Shown one piece after another: positions 33,632-43,003 of a stretch of DNA of 64,000 nt; position 1 is the stretch's first letter; the number at the start of each line of letters is the position of its first letter. The notes beneath the pieces are model-generated. The model was not told where the DNA came from. It was given only the letters and a program-made list of their open reading frames with translations, and made no database searches. The translations under genes were made by a program, and so were the position numbers. Source of the stretch: Pseudopedobacter alpinus (lineage in GTDB: Bacteria; Bacteroidota; Bacteroidia; Sphingobacteriales; Sphingobacteriaceae). The DNA is taken from the NCBI RefSeq assembly GCF_042684645.1, contig NZ_JBHULV010000046.1:62001-126000 (forward strand), given 5' to 3'.

Positions 33632-36600
33632 ATGTTTTTAAATATCAAATTTTACTCAATGTTGATGTTCATCCTTTGGACATTGCATAGCACTGCGCAA
33701 AATTTGGTTAGCATAAAGCATTACTCTACTTTAGATGGTCTTTCCGATAATAAAGTAACAACCGCAATAAAAGATAGAGATGGGTTTGTTTGGTTTGGTT
33801 CTTGGGCAGGTATAAGCAGGTTTGATGGCCAAAACTTCATTAACTTTAAATCTTACCCTGGCGATAATTCTAGCTTAAAAAGTAATAGAATTGATGCTAT
33901 TGTTGAAGATAAAGAAGGCGGATTTTTATGGATAAAAGCATACGATAGTCAGGTTTACAGGTTTGACAAACGCACTGGTTTATTTACACCGCTTTACGAA
34001 TTATTAAACGATGAGTCTATAAAAGGATTGGTATTTACTCGAATTTTAGCAGTAGCCAAAAACCAGGTTTGGTTATTATCGGCAAACAAAGGAGTTTTTT
34101 TAATTCAGGATGCTTTAGGCAAATATCCCAAGTATAAAAAGTTTGACATCAACCAAAAGGGATTTGATAAAATCTCATTCTTCCATATAGATAAAGCTCA
34201 GAATGTTTGGTTATCAACACCTAAAGGAGTTTGTGTGCTTAAAAAAATAAATGATTGTGATTACGTTACAAGCTTTTTGGAAAAAACACGCGGGCTTAAC
34301 ACTGAAAAAATGGATGACGGAAAAAGTGTTATCTGGTACACATCAGCTGGTAAACTTTTTTCAGTAAAATATAATCAAAGCACAATAAAATCCTATCAAC
34401 TAACAACCGGAATAATAACTTCTATAAAAGTATCAAAAGACGGTAATACCCTATTTTGTTCTACAAATAAAGGAGAACTAATAGCCGTAACTGAAAACGG
34501 AAAAATCAAATTATTAGCTGCAACTAAAAACCAATCGGCATTACATACAATTTTTGAAAGCAGTGATGGTAATTTATTTATAACATCAGAAAGTTATGGC
34601 GTTGTTTTTTTTGATAAAAAAACACAGCAACTTATCACTCTTTTTCCGCAAGAGGTATATGCTTTTGACAAAGATAATACGCCAAATTATAGCATTTATG
34701 AAGATGCTAATAAAATTGTTTGGATAGCTTTAGGCAGATATGGACTCATGTTTTACAACAGTGAGCAACAACAAATGCAAAATATTTCTGATGAGGAAAA
34801 GCTTGGAGTAAGGCAATTGAGTAGCTCAATTTTTCATACTTTCTATTTTTCTCCAAATGTAGTTTGGGTTTTAGGAGATAAAGGCGGGATTGATAAAGTT
34901 GTTCTTAAACAATATGAATTTAACCAACAAAGGGTAAAAGCCAATACCAATTTTATGATGGATAATGAGGTAAGGGGGATTTACGCAGACCAACATAAAC
35001 GCTTGTGGGTGGGCACAAAAGGTCAAAAATTAATTGTGCTTAAAAATAATATTCCATTAAATAATTTATTTGTTCACCAAATTCCTTTCAATTCTGGGAT
35101 TTATGCCATTTATGGAGAACAGGATGGAACAATGTGGTTTGGTACAAAATCTAATGGGTTATTTAAAGCTGTACCCGTTGATGCGCAGCAACAAAAATAT
35201 AAGCTAAGCAACCACTATTTTGAAAAGAGAATTTTAAAAAATAGCGGTGATAATTCCATATATACTATTTTGAAAGATAGCAAAGGTAGAATTTGGGCTG
35301 GCTCGTTTAGTGGAGGTTTAATTTTGTTGCAAAAAAACGGAAGTGAAACCAAAGCATTAACACTTGATAATTCATTTAAAAATTATCCTGCCGGAAACTT
35401 TAATCGTATTCGTAATATTAAGGAGGATGCAAATGGCAAAATATGGGTAGCTACAACAGAAGGTCTTGTAGTTTTTGACCCTAATATCGGCTCTCCTACA
35501 AACTACAAATTCAAAATATATAAAAAGCAGCCTGGTAATATTCATAGTTTGGGAGGTAATGATGTTCAATTTATTTACCGCGATTCTAAAAATCAGATGT
35601 GGGTTCTTACTTCTTCTGGCGGGCTTAACTTGGCGATAGGAAATAATCCGCTTGATACATTAACTTTCCAAAATTTTTCTACCAAAGATGGTTTGCCAAG
35701 CGATTTTTTGCTGAGTTGTGCAGAAGATGATCAAAAAAATCTTTGGATTGCTAGCCAAAACGGAATTTCAAAATTTTCAATAATCACCAAAAAGCATCAA
35801 AATTTCAATTATTTTGACGGATTAGCTGAAGAGGCGAGTTTTTCTGAAAGTTCTGGCGTAAGGATGGCAGACGGGAAAATAGTGTTTGGAAATACGCAAG
35901 GATTTTTAAGCTTTAATCCTTCAAAAATTCTTTCAAAAAAAGCAAAGGCTAATTTGGTTTTTACGGGTATAAAGATTAATGGAGATGATATAAGAACTTT
36001 TAACCCTGATTTCTTAAAAAATGATATTAGTTATTTAAGTAATATCAATTTAGATTACAATCAAAACATTGTAACCATAGATTTCGCAGCGCTTGATTTT
36101 AGTGCTACAGATAAGCAAGTTTACGTAACTAGAATTTTAGGTTTTGATAATGTATGGAGAAACACCAATGGACAACGGACAGTAACTTATACAAATTTAC
36201 CGCCGGGTAAATATGTGTTTGAAGTTAAGAGTTTAAACGAAGAGCTTTATAGCCCAATCCCATTTCGTTCAATTAGTATTGTTATAAATCCACCGTTTTG
36301 GAAAACTTGGTGGGCTTATACTACATATTTTCTTTTATTGTTAATTGCTATTATAATAATTCAGCGGGTAATTTATACCATGTTAAAGTTACGCCAAGGT
36401 ATTGCACTTGAAAAGAAAATGGCGGAGTTAAAAGTAGATTTTTTCACACAAATATCACACGAACTACGCACTCCTTTAACCTTAATTGTTAACCCGATAG
36501 CAGAGGTTTTGAACAATGAAAAGTTAAGCGATAAGGGCAGAAGATACGCTAAACTTGTGCTTAAAAATGCAAATCGTATGAGTAGGTTAGTAAATCAATT

Positions 36601-37993
36601 ACTAGATCTTAGGAAAGTACAAAGTGGAAAAGCAACACTTAATTTACAAGATATTGAGGTAATTTCGTTTGTTAAAAACTTAATCGGCTATTTTGAAGAT
36701 GCCATCAGTAAAAAACATTTGAATGTACAAATAACCTCTACGTTAACCAGTTTAAAAAGTCATTGGGACATTGAAAAAATTGAAATTATCATCTATAATG
36801 TATTAGCTAATGCAATAAAATTTTCTCCAATTAGCGGTAAGGTAAATGTTAATATTGAAGAATTTGATAACGGTAAAAGGTGTAAAATAGAAATATCAGA
36901 CCAAGGGCCGGGTGTTTTGGATACTGAATTACAGAAAATATTTAATATTTATTATGAAGGAGATAATAAAGTAGCTGTAAAAAGCTCTGGTATTGGTTTG
37001 GCTTTAGCTAAGGAGTTAGTTTTGCTTCACGATGGAAGTATTTATGCCCAAAATAATAACGCTGGAGGATTAAAAATTACTATTGAGTTAAATAGGTTTA
37101 TGGAAAATCCTATTTCTGAAACTGCTGTTTTTGTGGCAGATTTAGAAAAAGACGAATTAGTAATTGATTTTAATGAAGAAGACTTTAATGAAATTTTAGA
37201 ACCTCATATTGAAGAATTACAACCATCTTTAGTTTTAATAGTAGATGATAATTTTGAATTAAGAAACTTTTTATCTGATAAATTTAGTGATAAGTTTAGA
37301 ATAGAAACTGCAGAAAATGGCCAAGAAGGTTTAAAAAAAGCTTTAGATATCCAGCCAGATTTAATTTTATCGGATGTGATGATGCCGAAAATGGATGGAA
37401 TGGAAATGCTGGATAAGCTAAAAAACAATTCACTAACAAGTCATATACCGGTTATTTTACTCACAGCAAAAAACTCAACCGAAAGCCATATTACGGGTTT
37501 AAAATACGGTGCAGATTATTATTTACCAAAACCATTTGATATGCAATTGCTCACAGTTGCAATTGACAAAATTATTAAGCAACGAAAAACCATTTTTAAA
37601 TCTGTTTTAGATAGAGAAGCTACTTCTGAACAAAAGGATATAACTGAAAACAACTTAATTACAGCAGAAGATAAAGAGTTTTTGAGTAAAACTATTAAAG
37701 TGGTGAAAGAGCGCTTAGAGGATAAAGATTTTAATATTGATACTGTTGCAGATTTGATGAATATGAGTAGATCTGCTTTTTTCAAAAAATTTAAAAGTTT
37801 AACCAACTTAGCACCTGTTGAATTTGTGCGAGATACCAGACTAGATGTAGGAAAAGAAATGTTAGAAACAGGCTCAAAAAACATTTCTGAAGTGGCTTAC
37901 GCCATTGGTTTTAACAACCCTAAATATTTTAGTACCTGCTTTAAAGCAAAATTCGGAGTTAGTCCTACAACATACACCAACAATAAAATTTAA
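33632..37993 (+). CDS. Hybrid two-component system regulator (HTCS) of the pectin locus
   Basis: One 1453-residue polypeptide holds a whole signalling chain. A signal peptide is followed by two seven-blade Reg_prop propellers (~25-780, with repeated FVWFGSWAGISRFDG-type units) and a Y_Y_Y domain (~790-880). A membrane helix at ~893-915 is followed by HisKA with His943 in QISHELRTP and HATPase (GIGLALAKELV). A receiver carries Asp1248 in LILSDVMMPKMDG, and the C-terminal AraC-type helix-turn-helix includes MNMSRSAFFKKFK and AIGFNNPKYFSTCFK. Such proteins bind an oligosaccharide in the periplasm and switch on nearby genes. Candidate target boxes are at 38042-38083 and 41360-41396. Confidence 0.95.
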   Translation: MFLNIKFYSMLMFILWTLHSTAQNLVSIKHYSTLDGLSDNKVTTAIKDRDGFVWFGSWAGISRFDGQNFINFKSYPGDNSSLKSNRIDAIVEDKEGGFLWIKAYDSQVYRFDKRTGLFTPLYELLNDESIKGLVFTRILAVAKNQVWLLSANKGVFLIQDALGKYPKYKKFDINQKGFDKISFFHIDKAQNVWLSTPKGVCVLKKINDCDYVTSFLEKTRGLNTEKMDDGKSVIWYTSAGKLFSVKYNQSTIKSYQLTTGIITSIKVSKDGNTLFCSTNKGELIAVTENGKIKLLAATKNQSALHTIFESSDGNLFITSESYGVVFFDKKTQQLITLFPQEVYAFDKDNTPNYSIYEDANKIVWIALGRYGLMFYNSEQQQMQNISDEEKLGVRQLSSSIFHTFYFSPNVVWVLGDKGGIDKVVLKQYEFNQQRVKANTNFMMDNEVRGIYADQHKRLWVGTKGQKLIVLKNNIPLNNLFVHQIPFNSGIYAIYGEQDGTMWFGTKSNGLFKAVPVDAQQQKYKLSNHYFEKRILKNSGDNSIYTILKDSKGRIWAGSFSGGLILLQKNGSETKALTLDNSFKNYPAGNFNRIRNIKEDANGKIWVATTEGLVVFDPNIGSPTNYKFKIYKKQPGNIHSLGGNDVQFIYRDSKNQMWVLTSSGGLNLAIGNNPLDTLTFQNFSTKDGLPSDFLLSCAEDDQKNLWIASQNGISKFSIITKKHQNFNYFDGLAEEASFSESSGVRMADGKIVFGNTQGFLSFNPSKILSKKAKANLVFTGIKINGDDIRTFNPDFLKNDISYLSNINLDYNQNIVTIDFAALDFSATDKQVYVTRILGFDNVWRNTNGQRTVTYTNLPPGKYVFEVKSLNEELYSPIPFRSISIVINPPFWKTWWAYTTYFLLLLIAIIIIQRVIYTMLKLRQGIALEKKMAELKVDFFTQISHELRTPLTLIVNPIAEVLNNEKLSDKGRRYAKLVLKNANRMSRLVNQLLDLRKVQSGKATLNLQDIEVISFVKNLIGYFEDAISKKHLNVQITSTLTSLKSHWDIEKIEIIIYNVLANAIKFSPISGKVNVNIEEFDNGKRCKIEISDQGPGVLDTELQKIFNIYYEGDNKVAVKSSGIGLALAKELVLLHDGSIYAQNNNAGGLKITIELNRFMENPISETAVFVADLEKDELVIDFNEEDFNEILEPHIEELQPSLVLIVDDNFELRNFLSDKFSDKFRIETAENGQEGLKKALDIQPDLILSDVMMPKMDGMEMLDKLKNNSLTSHIPVILLTAKNSTESHITGLKYGADYYLPKPFDMQLLTVAIDKIIKQRKTIFKSVLDREATSEQKDITENNLITAEDKEFLSKTIKVVKERLEDKDFNIDTVADLMNMSRSAFFKKFKSLTNLAPVEFVRDTRLDVGKEMLETGSKNISEVAYAIGFNNPKYFSTCFKAKFGVSPTTYTNNKI

Positions 37994-38041
37994 TAATGTT
38001 TAAAGGTTTTTTAGTTCAAATAATTAACTACTGTAAGTTTT

Positions 38042-38083
38042 TACCAAAAATTTAACACTATATACCAATTTTCGAACCAATTG
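38042..38083 (+). promoter_or_regulatory. Paired direct-repeat operator, candidate HTCS site 1
   Basis: TACCAA begins at 38042 and again at 38063, exactly 21 bases apart, and in each unit AAC follows after six bases. The second unit (TACCAATTTTCGAACCAATT) is closely similar to the units at 41360 and 41381. A 21-base spacing of direct repeats is what AraC-type dimers recognise. Confidence 0.65.
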
Positions 38084-38120
38084 AAGCACTTGATTACAGG
38101 CTAATGAAATTAAAATCCGT

Positions 38121-38128
38121 TAAGTTTG
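38121..38128 (+). promoter_or_regulatory. Promoter -7 box candidate for GH28
   Basis: TAAGTTTG fits the Bacteroidota consensus TAnnTTTG. It starts 58 bases after the second operator unit. Confidence 0.4.
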
Positions 38129-38346
38129 TGTAACCAATATATACCTAAAATCAAAATATTTTAAACCTGATAAATTACCAAGTTTGTATGCTTTTTTGGT
38201 TTTAGATAAAGTTTTTACTAAAGGTATATCTACAGTTGCAATAAGAAATAATCTTAGTTCAACAGCTTTATAGGTTAATCTTTGCGAACAATGGTTAATA
38301 AAACAGGAGTAATTAAATAGATTAAATAACATTAAAAAATCATAAA

Positions 38347-39993
38347 ATGAAATCAAAAAACAGTTTAATAATTATAGGTATAACTGCTCTTTTTTGCTCA
38401 ATCAATGGCCTTAAAGCACAAACTAATAATTATAGTTGGGACAATCTTCCAAAAATAAATGAACCATTTTTTAAAACAGATACATTTAATATCAAAGATT
38501 TTGGAGCAAAAGCTGATGGGATTGCGCTAAATACCGAAAGTATAAATAAAGCTATAAATACATGTAGTAGCAAAGGGGGAGGTGTTGTTTTAGTTCCGGC
38601 TGGTTATTGGCTAAGCGGACCAATAAAATTAAAAAGCAATGTGAATTTACATCTGGAAAGTAATGCTTTTCTTCAATTTACATCAGATTTTAATCAATAT
38701 AAAATTATAGAAGGAAATTATGAAGGGAAACCATCTGCTAGAAATGAATCTCCTGTTATGGCAACAGACCAAGAAAATATAGCAATTACCGGCTTAGGGA
38801 TAATAGATGGGAATGGAGATGCTTGGAGAATGGTTGGTAAAGATAAACTGACAGAACGCGAATGGAAAGCTAAAATAGCTTCTGGTGGATTGGTAAGCGA
38901 TGATGGTAAAATTTGGATTCCTACAGAAAAAACTAAAAAAGCCTACCTTGAAAAAAGTTCTGTTCTATTATTGCCTAATGCAAAATTGAGCGACTTTGAA
39001 CCTATAAAAGATTTTTTAAGACCAAACTTGGTGGTAATAACACGTTGTAATAACGTTCTTTTAGAAGGCGTTACTTTACAAAATTCTCCAGCCTGGAATT
39101 TGCATCCACTTATGTCTAGTAATTTGACTATAAGAAATTTAAACATCAAAAACCCAGATTATGCGCAAAACGGCGACGGGCTTGACATTGAGTCTTGTAA
39201 AAATGTGTTGGTAGAAGGTTCCGTTTTTGATGTTGGTGATGATGCCATTTGTATAAAATCTGGCAAAGATGAAGAAGGTAGAAAACGCAATATGCCTACG
39301 GAAAATGTCATCATCAGAAACAATATTGTTTATGCTGGTCATGGTGGCTTTGTTGTGGGTAGCGAAATGTCTGGTGGTGCAAAAAATATTTTTGTTTCCG
39401 ACTGTTCTTTTATTGGTACAGATAAAGGTTTAAGATTTAAATCAACTAGAGGCAGGGGAGGAGTGGTTGAGAAAATTTATATCAAAAACATCAACATGTC
39501 TAATATTGTGCATGAAGCCATTTACTTTGATATGTATTACTGGACAAAACCTCCGCTGCCAAATCAAAAAGTTGAAGTACCAAAAGTTTCTGTAGAAACA
39601 CCGCAGTTTAAAGATATAGAAATTAGTAATGTTGTTTGTAATGGAGCAGAAATAGGGGTTTTTATAAGAGGCTTACCAGAAATGGCGGTCAACAACATAA
39701 AAATGGATAACCTTTATTTGAATGTAAATAAGGCAATAGAAATTAAAGATGCTACCCATATAACCATTGAAAATTCTAAAATTATTGCCAAGGAAAATGT
39801 ACCAAGCGTTTACATAGAAAATGGTTCGAATATTTTATTAGATAAAGTAAACTTTGATAAGAAAAATAAAATCACTTTAGATATAAACGGCATATCATCC
39901 AAAAACATTCTCCTTAAAAACTTAGATAGAAAAAAAGAAGATGTTAAGGCTGTCTTTAATCATGGTGCTGATTCAAAAATGTTGACTTATTAA
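38347..39993 (+). CDS. GH28 polygalacturonase / rhamnogalacturonase
   Basis: A 548-residue exported right-handed beta-helix (signal ends GLKAQ). The GH28 catalytic aspartates are Asp277 in QNGDGLDIES and Asp298-Asp299 in VGDDAICIKSG, with His332 in GHGGFVVGSEMSGG; all are present. The N-terminal module begins IKDFGAKADGIALNTESINKA. It hydrolyses galacturonic-acid linkages, either in homogalacturonan or between rhamnose and galacturonate. The length is normal for periplasmic Bacteroidota enzymes. It is probably cotranscribed with the GH105 gene 42 bases downstream, under the paired boxes at 38042. Confidence 0.92.
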   Translation: MKSKNSLIIIGITALFCSINGLKAQTNNYSWDNLPKINEPFFKTDTFNIKDFGAKADGIALNTESINKAINTCSSKGGGVVLVPAGYWLSGPIKLKSNVNLHLESNAFLQFTSDFNQYKIIEGNYEGKPSARNESPVMATDQENIAITGLGIIDGNGDAWRMVGKDKLTEREWKAKIASGGLVSDDGKIWIPTEKTKKAYLEKSSVLLLPNAKLSDFEPIKDFLRPNLVVITRCNNVLLEGVTLQNSPAWNLHPLMSSNLTIRNLNIKNPDYAQNGDGLDIESCKNVLVEGSVFDVGDDAICIKSGKDEEGRKRNMPTENVIIRNNIVYAGHGGFVVGSEMSGGAKNIFVSDCSFIGTDKGLRFKSTRGRGGVVEKIYIKNINMSNIVHEAIYFDMYYWTKPPLPNQKVEVPKVSVETPQFKDIEISNVVCNGAEIGVFIRGLPEMAVNNIKMDNLYLNVNKAIEIKDATHITIENSKIIAKENVPSVYIENGSNILLDKVNFDKKNKITLDINGISSKNILLKNLDRKKEDVKAVFNHGADSKMLTY

Positions 39994-40035
39994 AATTTAA
40001 TATCAAAGCACCTCAAGAATTTTAAACTAAACAGG

Positions 40036-41235
40036 ATGTTCAATAATAACAGAACTACAAACTTACTTTTAGCTTCAGTATTGCTTTTTGCCTTTACTGC
40101 AAATGCTCAAAATAAAAATAAAGAAGCAGGTAAACTTGCAGAGGATATGGCTAAAACCATTATGGTAAAATGGCCAGATTCTTTAACACATGAAAAAGGA
40201 AAACCCGCAAAATGGTCGTATGATTTAGGCGTTTTTTTTAAAGGAATGGAAGGAATTTACAAACGGAACCATGATGAAAAGTATATTAAGTACATGCAAC
40301 ACATTATGGATTTATTTGTACAACCTAATGGAGAAATTGATAGGTATAGTTTAGAAAGTTATAATATAGATTACGTTAAAAACGGAAGTGTTTTACTTTT
40401 TTTGTACAAACAAACCAAAGAAGAAAAATATAAACAAGCCGCAAGTTATTTAAGAGAACAATTAAAAACTCACCCACGCACAAAAGAAGGTGGGTTTTGG
40501 CATAAGAAGGTTTATCCACACCAAATGTGGTTAGATGGTATTTATATGGGGCAACCGTTTTATGCAGAATGGTCGGCAATATTTAATGAACCTGAAAACT
40601 TTAACGATATAGCAAATCAGTTCATCTTATTAAACAAACATGCCAAAGACCCTAAAACAGGTTTATTATACCATGGCTGGGACGAATCTAAAGAGCAACT
40701 TTGGGCAAATAAAGAAACCGGAACTTCTCTAAATTTTTGGGGTAGGGCAATGGGTTGGTATGGTATTGCATTGGTTGATGTTTTAGAGTTTTTTCCAATA
40801 GAACACCCCAAAAGAAAAGTTTTAGAAGAAATTTTACAGGAATTCGCTAATGCAATTAAAAAGGTACAAGGTAATAATGGTTTGTGGTATCAAGTGCTAG
40901 ATAAACAAAATGAAAAAGGCAATTACCCCGAAGCTTCTGCATCAAACATGTTTGTTTACACCTTAGCAAAAGGAGTACGTTTAGGGGTGCTTCCAAAAAA
41001 CTATATTTCGGTTGCTAAAACTGGGTTTTCAGGTGTCAAAAAAACTTTTTTAGAGAAAGATAGTAATGGTTTGTTGCATTTAAACGGGACGGTTCAAGTT
41101 TCTGGTTTAGGCGGCAAGCCTTACAGAAGTGGTTCTTATGATTATTACTTGAGCGAACCTGTAATTCAAGACGACCCTAAAGGAATGGGCGCTTTTATAA
41201 TGGCCGCTAATGAAATGGCAATGATAAGAAAATAG
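40036..41235 (+). CDS. GH105 unsaturated rhamnogalacturonyl hydrolase
   Basis: A 399-residue (alpha/alpha)6-barrel enzyme with a signal peptide (LLLASVLLFAFTANAQ). It shows the YteR/GH105 landmarks KWSYDLGVFFKGMEGIY, HQMWLDGIYMGQPF (catalytic Asp), DPKTGLLYHGWDES and FWGRAMGWYGIALVD. The enzyme removes the 4,5-unsaturated uronate that pectate or rhamnogalacturonan lyases leave at the non-reducing end, so it acts after the PL1 enzymes of this locus. It probably works in the periplasm. Confidence 0.93.
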   Translation: MFNNNRTTNLLLASVLLFAFTANAQNKNKEAGKLAEDMAKTIMVKWPDSLTHEKGKPAKWSYDLGVFFKGMEGIYKRNHDEKYIKYMQHIMDLFVQPNGEIDRYSLESYNIDYVKNGSVLLFLYKQTKEEKYKQAASYLREQLKTHPRTKEGGFWHKKVYPHQMWLDGIYMGQPFYAEWSAIFNEPENFNDIANQFILLNKHAKDPKTGLLYHGWDESKEQLWANKETGTSLNFWGRAMGWYGIALVDVLEFFPIEHPKRKVLEEILQEFANAIKKVQGNNGLWYQVLDKQNEKGNYPEASASNMFVYTLAKGVRLGVLPKNYISVAKTGFSGVKKTFLEKDSNGLLHLNGTVQVSGLGGKPYRSGSYDYYLSEPVIQDDPKGMGAFIMAANEMAMIRK

Positions 41236-41359
41236 CTTAAATCTTATTACTTAACAAATTATTTTACCATCGTTCCAGCAACTTCTTCAAAAAAAATCTT
41301 AAACAAATTATGGCTGAGCGATGGAATAAAGCTTTTTAGGTGAGTTTTTTATCCCTAAG

Positions 41360-41396
41360 TACCAAAATTTAAACCAATTGTACCAAAATTAGAACC
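41360..41396 (+). promoter_or_regulatory. Paired direct-repeat operator, candidate HTCS site 2
   Basis: TACCAAAATTTAAACC at 41360 and TACCAAAATTAGAACC at 41381 are 21 bases apart and agree at 14 of 16 positions. The first unit plus its following AATTG also matches the second unit of site 1 at 17 of 21 positions. Confidence 0.7.
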
Positions 41397-41416
41397 TCTA
41401 TTTTTCTCCCTATAAC

Positions 41417-41424
41417 TAGTTTTG
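41417..41424 (+). promoter_or_regulatory. Promoter -7 box candidate for the first PL1 gene
   Basis: TAGTTTTG fits TAnnTTTG and lies 36 bases after the start of the second operator unit. A short inverted repeat (ATGTCG at 41432, CGACAT at 41447) lies just downstream in the presumed leader. Confidence 0.5.
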
Positions 41425-41506
41425 GTAAACCATGTCGCAATCTTGTCGACATCAAATTATAACCTGTTTTCAAGTTTTTTTAGAAATGTTTATTATAAAC
41501 AGATAA

Positions 41507-43003
41507 ATGAAAAGTAATATAAAAATTTTAATACTCTTTTTTGTTTTTTGTGGACTAAATGCCGCTTGTAAAAAGAAAAGTAAGGGTAATGATGATACAG
41601 GAATTACAAATCCTGTAAAGCCTATTACAGATGATAAGCCAGTAAAAGTTACAGAAACGGCTTATGCTTTTCCCGGAGCCGAAGGTTTTGCAAAAGATAT
41701 TACCGGTGGGCGAGGCGGTAAAGTAATTAAAGTCACAAATCTTAATGATAGCGGTACCGGAAGTTTAAGAGATGCCATTAACCAAAGCGGAAAAAGAATA
41801 GTTGTGTTTGAAGTTTCTGGAACTATTAGGCTTAAAAGCAGGTTACAGATAAGAAATGGAGATATCACCATTGCCGGACAAACCGCTCCAGGCGATGGAA
41901 TTTGTTTAGCAGATTATGATGTAGTAAATGATGCTGATAATGTGATTTATAGATTCCTCCGTTTTAGAATGGGTGATGTTGCAAAAGTTGAAGGTGATGC
42001 CTTTGGAGGAAGATTCCATAAGAATATTATGGTTGATCATTGTTCAATGAGCTGGTCAACAGATGAATGTGTTTCTTTTTATGCAAATGAAAATTTCACT
42101 TTACAATGGAGTATCATTTCCGAAAGTTTAAGAAATTCTGTCCACGGTAAAGGCGGGCATGGTTACGGAGGTGTATGGGGAGGTAAAAAAGCTTCATTCC
42201 ATCATAATTTAATGGCAAATCACGATAGCCGTAATCCCCGCTTTGGAGAAGAAGCAGGTAAAGCTTATGCATTAACAGATTTGGTAGATTACCGCAACAA
42301 TGTTATTTATAATTGGGGTAATAATAGCTCTTACGGTGGCGAAGGGATGAATATCAACATCGTCAATAATTATTATAAACCAGGCCCAGCTACAGGCAAA
42401 AAAGAACGAATTTTCTCTATCGATAAAAATAAAAATGTAGGTACAGAGGTGTACGATATTTGGGGTAAGTTTTTTATTGAGGGTAATTATGTTGCAGGAA
42501 GTACCAACGCTACGGCTAATAACTGGTCTTTTGGCGTTTTAAATCAATTCCATAGTAGTTATGGTACAGTTTCAGAAGCTGATAAAATAGCAATGAAACT
42601 AAATACGCAACATCCTATCAATAATAATGTAACTACACAAACTGCGCTACAAGCTTATGAGAGTGTATTAAATTATGCTGGTGCATCTTTAAAAAGAGAT
42701 TTTATTGATACCAGAATAATATTGCACACTCGCAACGGAACATTTTTTAAAGCGGGTTCAAACGGCAGCACTAATGGTATTATTGATACCCAAGCTGATG
42801 TTGACGGGTGGCCAGAATTGACTCAAGGAACGGTTTTGACAGATACCGATAATGACGGAATGCCAGATGCTTGGGAAACTGAAAAAAAATTAGATCCTAA
42901 AATTGCTAATGCGGCCAGTTTCGATTTAAGTACAGGTTATACCAATATAGAAGTTTACATCAATAGTTTGGTTAAAAACATTACAGATAATCAGTTGAAG
43001 TAA
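41507..43003 (+). CDS. PL1 pectate lyase lipoprotein (first of three)
   Basis: A 498-residue surface or periplasmic lipoprotein (Cys21 in LNAACKKK) with a polar linker to residue ~45. The right-handed beta-helix begins FPGAEGFAKDITGGRGG and includes VDHCSMSWSTDE, HGYGGVWGG and NNVIYNWGNNSSYGGEG. These blocks are typical of the Bacteroidota PL1 enzymes that cut homogalacturonan by beta-elimination with Ca. The tail DTDNDGMPDAWE is a TSP3-like calcium loop. It is paralogous to the genes at 55801 and 57311. Its stop overlaps the start of the CE8 gene (TAATG). Confidence 0.92.
   Translation: MKSNIKILILFFVFCGLNAACKKKSKGNDDTGITNPVKPITDDKPVKVTETAYAFPGAEGFAKDITGGRGGKVIKVTNLNDSGTGSLRDAINQSGKRIVVFEVSGTIRLKSRLQIRNGDITIAGQTAPGDGICLADYDVVNDADNVIYRFLRFRMGDVAKVEGDAFGGRFHKNIMVDHCSMSWSTDECVSFYANENFTLQWSIISESLRNSVHGKGGHGYGGVWGGKKASFHHNLMANHDSRNPRFGEEAGKAYALTDLVDYRNNVIYNWGNNSSYGGEGMNINIVNNYYKPGPATGKKERIFSIDKNKNVGTEVYDIWGKFFIEGNYVAGSTNATANNWSFGVLNQFHSSYGTVSEADKIAMKLNTQHPINNNVTTQTALQAYESVLNYAGASLKRDFIDTRIILHTRNGTFFKAGSNGSTNGIIDTQADVDGWPELTQGTVLTDTDNDGMPDAWETEKKLDPKIANAASFDLSTGYTNIEVYINSLVKNITDNQLK

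Larger units (their letters stand above)
37994..38346. other. Gene-free regulatory stretch upstream of GH28
   Basis: About 350 bases with no credible coding frame (a minus-strand open frame at 38120-38356 lacks any support). It contains the paired 21-base boxes at 38042-38083 and a TAAGTTTG promoter-like box at 38121-38128. The rest is AT-rich leader of GH28, unusually long at more than 200 bases. Confidence 0.6.

Noticed and set aside
38120..38356. A 78-codon minus-strand open frame before GH28
   Set aside because: Low-complexity translation, no start context, and it covers the promoter and leader of GH28.
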